64,000 bases of DNA from NCBI GenBank assembly GCA_030704615.1, contig CM060733.1, positions 61,876,001 to 61,940,000 of the forward strand, given 5' to 3'. The translations under genes were made by a program, and so were the position numbers. This document shows, piece by piece, positions 52,806 through 62,906 of the stretch (position 1 is its first letter; each line of letters begins with the position of its first letter). The notes below the pieces were generated by a model. That model ran no database searches. It was not told where the DNA came from and worked only from the letters and a program-made list of their open reading frames with translations. The DNA is from Takakia lepidozioides (Eukaryota; Streptophyta; Takakiopsida; Takakiales; Takakiaceae).

Positions 52806-55262
52806 TCATTTCCATGGTGATTTAAGCTTAGAAGCTTTAATCTTTCCTTTCTTCTGCAACCATAGAACCAAATCCCCCGTCTTAAAAGTCTTTAACTTGC
52901 CTTCATCAAACTGTTCCTTTCTCTTCATCTGAATTCTGGTCATATTATCAGCTGCATCAGCACGTACTTCTTCCACATGGTATAATTCATGTTTCCTGAC
53001 CTTAATGGAATCTTGCAATTCCATTCTCTTTCCCCACTCCGTTCTCATGGTAGGTAACAGGAATTCCACTGGAAGTAAGGCTTCCATACCATAAACTAAT
53101 TGGAATGGTGTATACTTAGTGGTGACTTTATATGAAGTCCTGTATGACCACAAAGCTGTCAGCAGCTTTGTATCCCAATCCGTTCTGTTTGCATTAACTA
53201 TCTTAGCCAAGATAGTACATAGTAATTTGTTGGTAGCCTCTGCCTCCCCATTACCCTGTGGGTAATATGTTGTACTCTTTCTATGCACAATCATGAACTC
53301 TTTAGTCAACAAATCAATGGTCTCATTCATGAAGTGACTTCTCTGATCACTGATAAATTCTAAGGGACAGCCAAATCGTGTAAGTATGTTCTCATACAGG
53401 AACCTTGCTGTGGACTTGGCTGTGTTGTCCCTCAAAGCTTTAGCTTCCACCCACTTCGTAGTATAATCAGTGGCTGTAATTATGTACTTGTTCCGTGTAT
53501 TCTTGGCTGGTGGGTTAATTGGTCCAACAAAGTCTAGTCCCCATTTCTGAAATGGTTCCATAGGCATTGTAGGATGCAAGGCCATCCTTCCAGATCTCTG
53601 CAAAGGTCCTAGCCTCTGACATTCATCACAACTCTGACAATACTCGTGTACATCTTTGAACAAAGTAGGCCACCAGTAACCTGCAAGTAGTATCTTCCTA
53701 CTGGTAGTCTCTCCTCCAAAATGACCTCCAGCCACTCCTTTATGAACTTCCTCCAAAACTTTATTTACTTCATGGTGGTACAAGCATCGTTTTAATACTC
53801 CATCAGGTCCTAGCTTATACATTCTGCTTCCTACCATAGTATAAGGTAAAGCTTTGATAGCGATTCTCTTCCTCTGCTCCTTACCATAACTAGGTGGGCA
53901 CTGACCATGAGCAAGGTAGTATCTGATTGGCCACTGCCAATCTAACCAGTCATCTGCACTTCCCTGCACCTCCACTGCAAATAGACTCGCATCTGGTAAT
54001 TGATCATCTATTCCTGTGGCTGGTTCTCCTGTTGATAACCGTGACAAGTGATCCGCCACAAGATGCAGTCTCCCAGGCTTGTAAACAACCTCGAACTCAA
54101 ACTCATGCAAGATTATCAACCATCTTGCTATTCTTCCGCTTATCAGAGGTTTGTTTACCAGGTTTATCAGAGCCTGGTGATCCACATAGAACATAAACTT
54201 CTTGCCCAACAGGTAATGCCTGAATTTCTTCACTGCATAGATCATTGCCAATGCTTCTCTTTCTGTTGTGCTATATTTCCTTTCAGCACTGTTCATCAAC
54301 CTGCTAGCATAGTACACAGGTGAATCTATATTTCCTGTAACATTCTGGGCTAACACCGCTCCCAACGCTTCTCCTGATGCATCGCACTGAACATGAAATA
54401 CTACATGCCAGTGAGGGTTAATCAGCACAGGTGTAGTTGATACTGACAGTGTAAGTTCCTCAAACGCCTGTTGACATTCAGCTGTCCAGGCAAACACTGC
54501 ATCTTTCTTCAGAAGCTTGCTCAATGGTGCTGCTATTTGTGCATACCTTTTGACAAATCTTCTGTAATAACTGGTTTGCCCAAGGAATCTCCTTAGACTC
54601 TTAACATTCACTGGTGGTGGAGAGGCTTTAATGGCCTCTGTCTTCCTGGGATCCACAAGAAGTCCCTTCTTACACACAATGTGTCCCAGAAGCACCCCTG
54701 AGTTCACACAGAAAGTACACTTTTCTGGATTCAGGCCCAGACCTCTCATCCTGCATCTGGCCAGACATAACTCCAATTTATGTAAGTGCTCATTCTTAGA
54801 GCTGTACACACTGAAATCATCCAAGAATACCTGCATGAAATCATCCAGATACTCATGAAAAGATTCACTTATCACTCTCTGAAAGGTCGCTGGTGCATTA
54901 CAAAGTCCAAAGGGCATGACTTTGTATGCATAAGCACCCCAGTCTGTGATGAAAGCTGTTTTTCCTTGGTCTTCTTCTGCCACTTGCACTTGATTATAAC
55001 CACTGAAGCCATCCATGAATGAGTACATCTCATGGCCTGCCACAGTGTCTAATACTGCTTCTGTGAATGGCAAAGGGAAATGATCTTTCTTCGTACAAGC
55101 ATTCAGCTTCTTGTAGTTCACACAAACTCTTAGTTTACCATTCTTCTTGGGAACTATAACAATGGGTGACAACCAAGTTGTATACTCTATTGGGTATATA
55201 AACTTAGCCTCAGCCAACTTCTTAATCTCTTCTCCAATCTTCTGTGCATAGTTGGGATTCAT
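52806..55262 (-). CDS. E3 RT, RNase H and integrase
   Basis: 818 codons: RT (LRVCVNYKKLNACTKKDHFPLP, FSGYNQVQV, MPFGLCNAPATFQR, VFLDDFSVYSS), RNase H (QCDASGEALGAVLAQN, TEREALAMIYAVKKF, FYVDHQAL, VADHLSRL), integrase (HHEVNKVLEEVHKGVAGGHFG, CQSCDEC, DFVGP, ISDQRSHF, NGEAEATNK, LWSYRTSYKVTTKYTPFQLVYG) and SPWK before a TGA that replaces the Gly of GPY. DDE residues are kept. The RT start is joined to the upstream linker through two stops near 55290 and 55305, so the first Met is not a true start. Confidence 0.9.
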   Translation of the reverse strand: MNPNYAQKIGEEIKKLAEAKFIYPIEYTTWLSPIVIVPKKNGKLRVCVNYKKLNACTKKDHFPLPFTEAVLDTVAGHEMYSFMDGFSGYNQVQVAEEDQGKTAFITDWGAYAYKVMPFGLCNAPATFQRVISESFHEYLDDFMQVFLDDFSVYSSKNEHLHKLELCLARCRMRGLGLNPEKCTFCVNSGVLLGHIVCKKGLLVDPRKTEAIKASPPPVNVKSLRRFLGQTSYYRRFVKRYAQIAAPLSKLLKKDAVFAWTAECQQAFEELTLSVSTTPVLINPHWHVVFHVQCDASGEALGAVLAQNVTGNIDSPVYYASRLMNSAERKYSTTEREALAMIYAVKKFRHYLLGKKFMFYVDHQALINLVNKPLISGRIARWLIILHEFEFEVVYKPGRLHLVADHLSRLSTGEPATGIDDQLPDASLFAVEVQGSADDWLDWQWPIRYYLAHGQCPPSYGKEQRKRIAIKALPYTMVGSRMYKLGPDGVLKRCLYHHEVNKVLEEVHKGVAGGHFGGETTSRKILLAGYWWPTLFKDVHEYCQSCDECQRLGPLQRSGRMALHPTMPMEPFQKWGLDFVGPINPPAKNTRNKYIITATDYTTKWVEAKALRDNTAKSTARFLYENILTRFGCPLEFISDQRSHFMNETIDLLTKEFMIVHRKSTTYYPQGNGEAEATNKLLCTILAKIVNANRTDWDTKLLTALWSYRTSYKVTTKYTPFQLVYGMEALLPVEFLLPTMRTEWGKRMELQDSIKVRKHELYHVEEVRADAADNMTRIQMKRKEQFDEGKLKTFKTGDLVLWLQKKGKIKASKLKSPWK

Positions 55263-55304
55263 TCTGTACCTCGCCTGCTTGATTGGTACTTACGCTGGTT
55301 CCAG

Positions 55305-57141
55305 TTATATCTTATGCTGACAGACTTCAGGTGGTATCCCTTTTAGATCCTTATAGCTCCAAGCAAATACATCTCTGTATTTGATGAACAAGCTTCTAGC
55401 TTCTTCAAAGAATTCCGGCTCCAAATCAGCTCCTACTTTCACCATCCTCGGTTCCTCTTTAGTTCCCACATTCACTTCCCTCACTTGCTCATCAGCTGTG
55501 ATTGTCCAACCAGTCACCACTTCATCCTGTAAGCTCACAGTGGCTGGTTCCTCTAGGATTTCCATTTCTCCTTCTCTTTCTTCATAGAAATGTGATGGGT
55601 AACTGCTGGTTTCACCTTCAATTGGTGTTGCTGTCACCACACCACAGCAGATACCTTTTAAACAACTTAGGCCTTCCAGCTGCATCTCTGCAACCTGCTC
55701 CCACTATGGGTGTGCAGCGAACAGGGTAGCTTCCTGCTCCTCATCCAGTCCTCCCCTCCAGTCATACTCCCTGACCCCTCGAGGTCTTCTCGTAGCAGGT
55801 AATCTACTATATTTCTTAGTGGTAATTTGTATCTTGTGCATCCCATTATGCACAGTTAGTAACTGAGAATTCCAGTCATGGAATACCCTGGCCTGTTTCA
55901 GCCACGGACGTCCCAATAATAAGGAGTAAGCCTCCATGACTTCATCCATTTTCAACACAGTTACTGTGATCATAAAGATCATCTTTTGAATCTGTATCTT
56001 AACTCCTCTTATCAATCCCAATGGCTGTACACTTCTTTGATCTGCCATTGTTACTGTAAATGGGGCTGGTTTCATGTTACTTAGACCAAGCTTCTTGCCT
56101 TAATTGGTCTGTCATGATATTCACTCCAGAGCCTCCATCTATCAGTACATCAGTTAGTTCTGTGCTTCCAATTCTCAATTGGATTACTGGCATAGAATCA
56201 TCAAAGTCCATGACTGTTTCTCGCCCTTCCGGCTTCACATTATAACTGGTCACCTTGCTGTTCAGGTCTGTGTTTCCTGTCTCCTGGGCAATTCGATTGA
56301 TTGCTTGATACAGCCTGTGCCTACAATAAGGTGCCACAGCCAATAGCTGTCCAATGGTAATTTCTGCTTTGGTCTGGCATATTACTTCAGCCAAAGTCTC
56401 TTCATTACTTTGCATGTCTGCATCTTCTTTCTTCCTTTCATCCTCACTCCCTGCTTCTTCTCCATCAAAATCAGAGGAATCTGCCACAGGAATATCAGTA
56501 CTCTTCTGCATTTCCCTTATGGTATCTGCCACTTCCTTGTGCAGTTCCTTCTCATCTCTCCAAGCCTCATCATCTTCAGGCATATCACTGCCACCTTCAT
56601 TATCATCTTCTTCCTCTACTACTGGAGGTATTAGTTTGGCTTTGCTTCTTGTTACTATCATTGTACTTACTTCTGGTACAACACATGGCCTAACCATGTG
56701 AGCTGCCACCACTGGGCCCTCATTCACAGGAGCTCTCATCTCATTCTGGTGTCTAATCCAGAATGAACAGGCTGCCTTGCGATGTCCTGGCTGATTACAA
56801 TAGTAACATAGTTCTTCACCATTGGGTCCTCGCCCTTGGTCTGTTCTTGGATTATTTCTGTAATCCTGATTCCTGGGCTGGTAATTCCCCCTTGGATTAC
56901 CCTGATAGTTGCCTCTGGAATTTCTTTGGTAATTCCCTCTTGAATTACTTCTCCCTTCCATGCCATTGTTATAACCACCAGACCTACCATAGTGGTCCTG
57001 ATCATTGTTTCTTCTTGGCTGGGGCTGCACTTGATGCACCCTTACTTGCCTAGGTTCTCTTGCAGCTGTCCTTCTGTTGTAGTAACAATTCTCAGTAGAA
57101 TGGTTATCCATTTTACAGATAGTACAGTGTTTCTCCTTCAT
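55305..57141 (-). pseudogene. E3 second knuckle, protease and linker
   Basis: Frame 57141-56077 begins with CTICKMDNHSTENC, continues with a Gly/Asn/Arg-rich stretch, a knuckle CYYCNQPGHRKAAC, an acidic linker and the protease start LIDGGSGVNIMT (DGG in place of DTG). A one-base shift near 56095 leads to 55704-56075 (LLLGRPWLKQARVFHDWN, the protease C-terminal strand). After a TAG, 55305-55685 is the linker to RT (VTGWTITADEQVREVNVG). The DGGS variant is also known from Athila/Tat-type proteases (family knowledge). Confidence 0.8.
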
Positions 57142-58703
57142 GTGGCATTTGTGGTGGTATGGCCTTCATTCTGGCACTTTGCACACCATACACCCTTCCT
57201 CCAATGTGTTGCAGCCTCTGTGGCATACTTCTTCAAGATTTCTTCCAATCTTTTCTCATAGTTATCCCTCTTCAACTTCTCCTTTCTCTTACTCTTCCTT
57301 TTTAGTTCTTGCTCTTCTTCTTCATCTAACTCATCCTCAGAGTCCTCATCATCCATTTTCTCTCTCCTGAGCATTCCCAATTGCTCAATTCTGTTTGCAG
57401 TTTCAAATGCCTCCTCCACTGTATTATGGGGTAACATATCCACTTTCTTTTGCAACTCTGGTCTTACTCCACTCACAAACCAAGTCTTCTGTAAACCGGG
57501 TGCTGGTACTGCAGCCAGCTTTTTCATCATCAATTCCATCTTTTCCATATACTCCTCAACAGTTTCATGCTTCTTTTGCTTTAACTGTTGTAAACTTCCA
57601 TACACTTCATCCTCAGTTTTACTTGTCCTGAACCTATTTCGAAATGTTGTATTCAAGCCATTCCAGGTTAGGAAATGATTATCAGGGAATCTTGCATACC
57701 ATTCACTTGCTTTCTTGATAAGTGAACAAGGAAACAATCTCATCTTGGCATCATCGCCATTCTCATTGTTCACTATACACATGTGCTCAAATTGGCTAAT
57801 GTGTACATCGGGATCCCCTTTTCCTGAATATATTGGAAAGGGTGGTTTTGCCCGTGTTGGTTGTAACGCCATCTGTGGCCCTACCTTCTGCCCACTGACA
57901 GGTGCTGGCACCCTTGCTGGTGCTGGTCCTTCTGGACCTGTTGTTTTTGTGGTGGATCTTCCACCAAGTGGTGGCCCTTGAGCACTCCCTGCTTCCAGCC
58001 CCACGATATTCACAGTATTTCCAGCTTCAGTTGCACTACTTCCCACACTCCCTGTCCCCCCAGAGCCAGATCCAGGCAGCCCGCCTGATCCCCCTGAGCC
58101 GACACCTTCGTTGGCCTGTGATCCAAGTGCTCCACTTGATCCAGGTCCAACGGGTTGGGATGTCCTGGTTGTAGTCTCAACCTCAGCTGTTGGGTCTACT
58201 TCTTCATATTCTTCCTCTTCCAATTTCTTCTCTCTGTTTTCATCCTCCAAGTTCTGCCCTTGGGTTTCTTCTTCACTCATGTAACTCAACTGTAATGGTG
58301 TTGGAGAGTCTGAACTCTCCGTTGGCTCTGCCACATCCTCTTCTCCTTCTTCACCTTCCGCTTCAGAAACTGGAGTTCCTGCTTTTGGTGTTCCATGCCA
58401 ACTCTTATCAAAGATTTATGTCAAATCTTTTATCCAGGGATGTACCTCAGATCTTTCACCTCGTGATTGATCTTCTTTCTGTACCAATTCCCTTAATCTT
58501 TCTTGCAAAGAAACAGAAGGAGTGGCATCCAACTCTAGTTCTTCCGGTATAGGTGAAGTACTCTTTGATCTTAATGGTGTGAGAGGTCCAGGTGATTCCC
58601 CTATGTCTATTCCTCTCTCCCAAAGATATGGATAATTAGCTTTCAGATAGCTTTCTCTTTTTGCTGAATATCTCTGGCGTCTAGCTTCTCTTTCATCACT
58701 CAT
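57138..58703 (-). pseudogene. E3 gag
   Basis: N-terminal part 58416-58703 (MSDEREARRQRYSAKRESYL) and main part 57138-58334 are in one frame with a stop between them. After a Gly/Ser-rich linker, the capsid-like region reads FPIYSGKGDPDVHISQFEHM, SLIKKASEWYARFP, WNGLNTTFRNRF, KQKKHETVEEYMEKMELMM. It ends WCAKCQNEGHTTTN, where one missing base breaks a CCHC knuckle that resumes in the next frame at 57141. Confidence 0.85.
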
Positions 58704-58724
58704 GTCCCATGTCTTTCATTTCTT

Positions 58725-59312
58725 TTAATGTGGCAATAACCAAAACTCTCTTCTGTAATATCTCTCGTATATGCCTGGGTTTCTTTCAAGCTTCAATGCA
58801 CCCTTGGCTATACTTGAAGTCTCCGTTACCATATAACCATATGGCAAACAAGTCTGGAAAGCTGTTCTTGGTGTGAGTTTGATCCACAAAATATCCTTTG
58901 GATACCAATTCTTTACCAGTACAAGCTCTTCATGCATATGAGTATAAACATTCACCTTTCTTTCTTCCCAGCCTTCAAACTCTACTCGCTTAATGGATAG
59001 CAATGCTATCACATAAACCAACGTTGGTAACCAACGTGCTCTTCCTCTACAGGCTACCTGATAAATCTTTATCACTCCTTTCTCCAGACCCCATTCCGGA
59101 TCAGCATCATGCACTCGCTTAAGAATATTTTCTTTACAACCGTCTGGCAATTCCAAGAACCTTTGAAAGAATTGTTTGGACAATATTTCTTCCTTCGTTC
59201 CACAGGGAATTTGATTCACTTCAAATTCTTTAATGGTCCAACCACCATGATCCCACCAGATGCCTGTCACATCTGGTTGTTCATGACTCAGTTCCCCAGT
59301 ATGGTCGCCAAA
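58725..59312 (-). CDS. E3 reading frame upstream of gag
   Basis: Between primer site and gag, about 190 codons are open in the same frame as gag: GIWWDHGGWTIKEFEVNQIPCG, SKQFFQRFLELPDGCKENI, VIKIYQVACRGRARWLPTLVYVIALLSIKRVEF, VNVYTHMHEELVLVKNWYPKDILWIKL. The frame also runs back into the LTR, so its start is uncertain. I recognise no domain. Extra frames before gag are known in Ogre-type elements; whether this is equivalent is unknown. Confidence 0.55.
   Translation of the reverse strand, partial: FGDHTGELSHEQPDVTGIWWDHGGWTIKEFEVNQIPCGTKEEILSKQFFQRFLELPDGCKENILKRVHDADPEWGLEKGVIKIYQVACRGRARWLPTLVYVIALLSIKRVEFEGWEERKVNVYTHMHEELVLVKNWYPKDILWIKLTPRTAFQTCLPYGYMVTETSSIAKGALKLERNPGIYERYYRREFWLLPH
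59291..59312 (-). promoter_or_regulatory. E3 primer-binding site
   Basis: Sense TTTGGCGACCATACTGGGGA adjoins the 5' LTR. TTTGGCGAC...TGGGGA is a layout seen in non-chromovirus plant Ty3/gypsy elements. The matching tRNA is not assigned. Confidence 0.65.
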
Positions 59313-60345
59313 TGTCGCGCGGCTTTTACTCACCCATCCCTTCGCTATCCGAGGCGGAAACTCCAAGATAGAAGAGTTGGAAATCTCTAAGTACTCAGCC
59401 CGCGCAGAACAATCAGTCATGACCTACAGCTAGTGTATCATGGGGGTGTTTCATTTTTGTTTCCCTTTCCGCATTCATGTTAGCTACCTTACCATTACTA
59501 ATTAAGTATCTGTTTGCTTCATCAATCTATTGGATTCCATCAACTCATCCATTCATTCCACAGCTTCACTCAGATCTCTCTACACAGTGTGGATTGTATC
59601 GTATAAGTATCAGATTATGATTTATCAGGTATCAGGCCGAAGCCATTGTGTCTCTAATCTGCTCTACAATATCACTACAGCTTTGCATATAACAAGCATC
59701 TACTAATCATCTTTCCTCCTTCACCGTGCTCTCCATCTTTACTCTCCGTGCGATCCCCTCTCCTCCATGACCAAGAAGTCCTCTTCCCTGAAGTGCTTCC
59801 AAGAATATATATCCGTCCCATTCTCAGTCCTTGCTTCTCCCTTTATCTTCCTACCCGTGGCTCTAACCGTTTCCCTCACTAACCGTCGTCCGTGAACTAA
59901 CATGTTCCATTTGCAGGTGTTGTTCCCCACAGTCGTTCCCTGTCCTGCTCTCCGTTCCCTCTGGTCGTGACAGCTGTGTCAAGCTGTGACTGGCTGTGTG
60001 AAACTGTGACGGGCTGTGACTGGCTGTGCGACTGTGTTTGGCTGTGTCGGGCTGTGACCGGCTGTGTGGCTGTGTGGCTGTGTCGGCTGTGACGGGCTGT
60101 GTTGGCTGTGACTGGCTGTGTGGCTGTGTCGGCTGTGATGGCTGTGTCGGGCTGTGACGAGCTGTGCTAACTGTGTCTGGCTGTGTCGGTTGTGTCGGCT
60201 GTGACGACTGTGACAGACTGTGTAACCCCCCTCTACAGTGCGCTGCTGTCACCCCTAAGGCTCCTGTTGGTCTCAGTCTGTGCAAAAATTAAGGGTACCC
60301 TACAGATCTCGTATAAGTGTCTAAGTCCCAGACAGTCCTCTAACA
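59313..60345 (-). repeat. E3 5' LTR
   Basis: 1,033 bp, sense TGTTAGAGG...GCGCGACA. It contains the ggctgtg minisatellite (about 59970-60230) and a TATA-like ATATATATTC (sense) at about 59804-59812, some 535 bases into the LTR. Confidence 0.93.
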
Positions 60346-60775
60346 GTTCCGAGTTGTGGAGGGCAGTATCTGGCTCGAAGGCGAACACATGCCTGTCGGA
60401 CAACGTCCCTGCCCACATTGAAGCACCTGAGGAACAAAGCGGGCGGTTAATAGCTTGCGGCATGCAATTGCAATCGGGCCAGGGGACAAACTGAGCACGT
60501 GAAGGCTTACCCGTGCCGCATGTGAGGTCCAGAATCCGCCCTTGGATATCCGAGCATGTCTCCATGAGGGTTTGGATGAAAGCATGGTTCCAGGTCCGGC
60601 TGTACCGCCACGGTTTGCCTGTCTTTGTGTCCTTCGGCATACTGGAGTGGGGCACATAGTTGTAGAGGACATCGTAGGTAACAGGGTCCACAGTGGCATC
60701 AACAAGACGACCGTCGTTGCGGAATTTGAACATAGACCCTCTCTTCACAAAGCAATATGCCTCAAACACCAATGT
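60346..60775 (-). pseudogene. Gene B exon with methyltransferase motif I (T2)
   Basis: Follows acceptor gatgtgcag. It encodes TLVFEAYCFVKRGSMFKFRNDG, VLYNYVPHSSMPKDT, TWNHAFIQTLMETCSDIQ, then GRILDLTCGTGKPSRA and DRHVFAFEPDTALHNSEL. Hydrophobic-strand plus DLTCGTG followed by an acidic strand end (FAFEPD) is the layout of the S-adenosylmethionine site in amino-methyltransferases (usual form DPFCGSG...GIE). The preceding exon holds the motif IV-like DIPD. The order IV then I is that of beta-class enzymes. E3 interrupts the exon at 60346. Activity is unproven because both signature motifs deviate. Confidence 0.6.
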
Positions 60776-60864
60776 CTGCACATCCAACAAAATAGGGATC
60801 AACTCCGGGATCTTGTTTAGATACACCACAATATGAGGTGAATGCAATAGATTGATAACTTACA

Positions 60865-61988
60865 CTTTGGCCCTTTGTTTGCAACCCCTGTGTATTGATG
60901 CAGAACCATTTTCTGAGGATGACCGGGGTGACACTTTTCGGTGTCCACCTTGCCACCGCATTCTCTGTGGTCTTCCCTCTTGTGGCAAGGACAACCACAC
61001 ATCCACCATCATCCAGAAGCATCCCCGCCAGCCCAAACCCGGCTTTCCAGTAGTCCTCAGTAAACCTGTTCCAGGTGGGCACACCATCCAGGCCCTCCAG
61101 CAGCTCCCCATCTAGAATGTCGAGGAGAATCATGTCGCAAGCTCTCTCCACCTCACCCCCCCCCGAGTGCTCTTGCAATCCGTGCTCACAACCGTGAAGA
61201 ATTCCATCATGGCTTCAAAACCAGGGGTGTCTTTAGGCTCTATACCGGCAACCCTCTTCTTGGCTTTCCCCTTCTGCTCCGCCAGAGACTTGCTGTGTGC
61301 CACCTTCTTCGCCCTGGCAGCGAGATCGTCAAGGAAGCTCTCATTGACGCATTGGATGATGGTTGGAGGTTCTAGCTTTGGCCTGTGCGTAAACATCACC
61401 GCCAAATACCGCCGTGTAGGCTCGCCCTCAAATGCCAACTTCTTGGCAGAGCCAATCCCACTCCGAACTGACTTGGGAACCCGGACGACCGGTGACTGGG
61501 TAGCAGCAACAGCAATCGCAGGACCTTGAACAAAGTCGTCGTTCGAGTCACTCTCTTGGGTCCCCTCCTGCGCTTGCTCCGATGCCCCGATGGTTTTCTT
61601 CTTTTTGGGTGTTACTGCACTCACATGTTTCCTTGTCCTTTTCCTTTGGCCTTTACTCTTCTCATTCAATTTCTCCTGAATTCCTGCCTGAGCAAGCTCT
61701 GCCGCTTTCCTGGAGTTCGCAAGCGCTTTTGCCTCTTTTGCACCCAGCGGAGGCAGCGGAGGCCGGTTTCGTCGGGCCTCAGCATCCAGCTTCAATTGAA
61801 ACTCGGATGGGTCGAGCATGCCAGGCGGAAGGTCCACATACCAAGGGCAATCACGCAAATGTTCCAGATGCCACTCCTTCACAATATCGTCAGTGTACAT
61901 GGAGTCAGCCCCAGGGTTCCTCCATGCCAGGAAGAATGGTGGCTCGAAAGACAGATGACCTTTCTCAAAAAGGGAGAACTTGCAGTAC
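60865..61988 (-). pseudogene. Gene B central exon (T2)
   Basis: Equivalent of T3 3846-4979 with conserved splice sites. It encodes FFLAWRNPGADSMYTDDIVKE, DCPWYVDLPPGMLDPSEF, the Lys-rich stretch, HRPKLEPPTIIQCVNESF, and after a G-run (nine G) the segment ACDMILLDILDGELLEG, where the motif IV-like sequence is DILD. The G-run is out of frame by one base relative to the downstream part, as in T3 though by a different change. Confidence 0.65.
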
Positions 61989-62906
61989 CTGCATTCATGA
62001 AAAACACAATGAGGTCCCTGAATTGCAAATTTGGCACCATTTTCCCAGGTTGGGGCGGATCTGAGTGGGCCTAGAAATGGAAAAATGGCGCTGAATATCG
62101 GTTTTCGGTGACTGCCACCCTAGGGACTTAGCCATCTTGGGAGCCCGGAACTGGAAATTCGGCGCCATTTTTCCCGGTTTGGCTCGAAGATGGCTAAGTC
62201 CTAGAACGGCAATAGGGCCTAGAACTGGAAAAATGGCGGCGAATTTCCAGTTCAGGGCCAGCCATCCTAGGGACTTAGCCATTTTCGGAGCCCTGACCGG
62301 AAATTCGGCGCCATTTTCCCAGGTCCGGCCCGAAAGTGGCTAAGTCCCATCTGGCCTTGACCTGGAAAAATGGCACCAAATTTCCAGTTCAGGGCCAGCC
62401 ACCCTAGGGACTTAGCCATTTTTGGAGCCCTGACTGGAAATTCGGCGCCATTTTCCAGGTCCGGCCCGAAAATGGCTAAGTCCCAGAATGGCAATAGGGC
62501 CCAGAACTGGAAAAATGGCGCCGAATTTCCAGTTCAAGGCCAGCCACCGTAGGGACTTGGCCATTTTCGGAGCCCTGACTGGAAATTCGGCGCCATTTTC
62601 CAAGGTCCGGCCCGAAAGTGGCTAAGTCCCATATGGCCTTGACCTGGAAAAATGGCGCCGAATTTCCAGTTTAGGGCCAGCCACCCTAGGGACTTAGCCA
62701 TTTTTGGAGCCCTGACTGGAAATTCGGCGCCATTTTCCCAGGTCCGGCCTGAAAGTGGCTAAGTCCCATATGGCCTTGACCTGGAAAAATGGCGCCGAAT
62801 TTCCAGTTCAGGGCTAGCCACCCTAGGGACTTAGCCATTTTCGGAGCCCTGATCTGGAAATTCGGCGAAAAATACAAGGATTGAAAGGAAGGCATCGCGT
62901 ATGTAC
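61989..62906 (-). repeat. Gene B hairpin-filled intron (T2)
   Basis: 918 bp between donor gtacat and acceptor atgcag (minus strand). Units alternate GGCGCCGAATTTCCAGTTC, gggccagcca-ccctagGGACTTAGCC and GGAGCCCTGACTGGAAATTC, with period about 120 bp and about seven periods. The unit sequence has drifted from that in T3 but each keeps its own arm complementarity. Confidence 0.75.

Larger units (their letters stand above)
47142..60345 (-). mobile_element. E3: full-length Ty3/gypsy element of the E1/E2 family
   Basis: 13.2 kb with LTRs 47142-48353 and 59313-60345 and a perfect 5-bp duplication gttcc (47137-47141, 60346-60350), inserted in a gene B exon of T2. Sense order: 5' LTR, primer site, pre-gag frame, gag, protease, RT, RNase H, integrase, X, Y, purine tract, 3' LTR. 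It is the only copy here with both ends and serves as reference for E1 and E2. Frameshifts in gag/protease and Y and several stops make it defective. Confidence 0.95.

Noticed and set aside
54048-55022. Plus-strand open frames opposite the E3 pol gene
   Set aside because: They are antisense shadows of the conserved RT and RNase H coding strand; equivalents occur opposite E2 pol.
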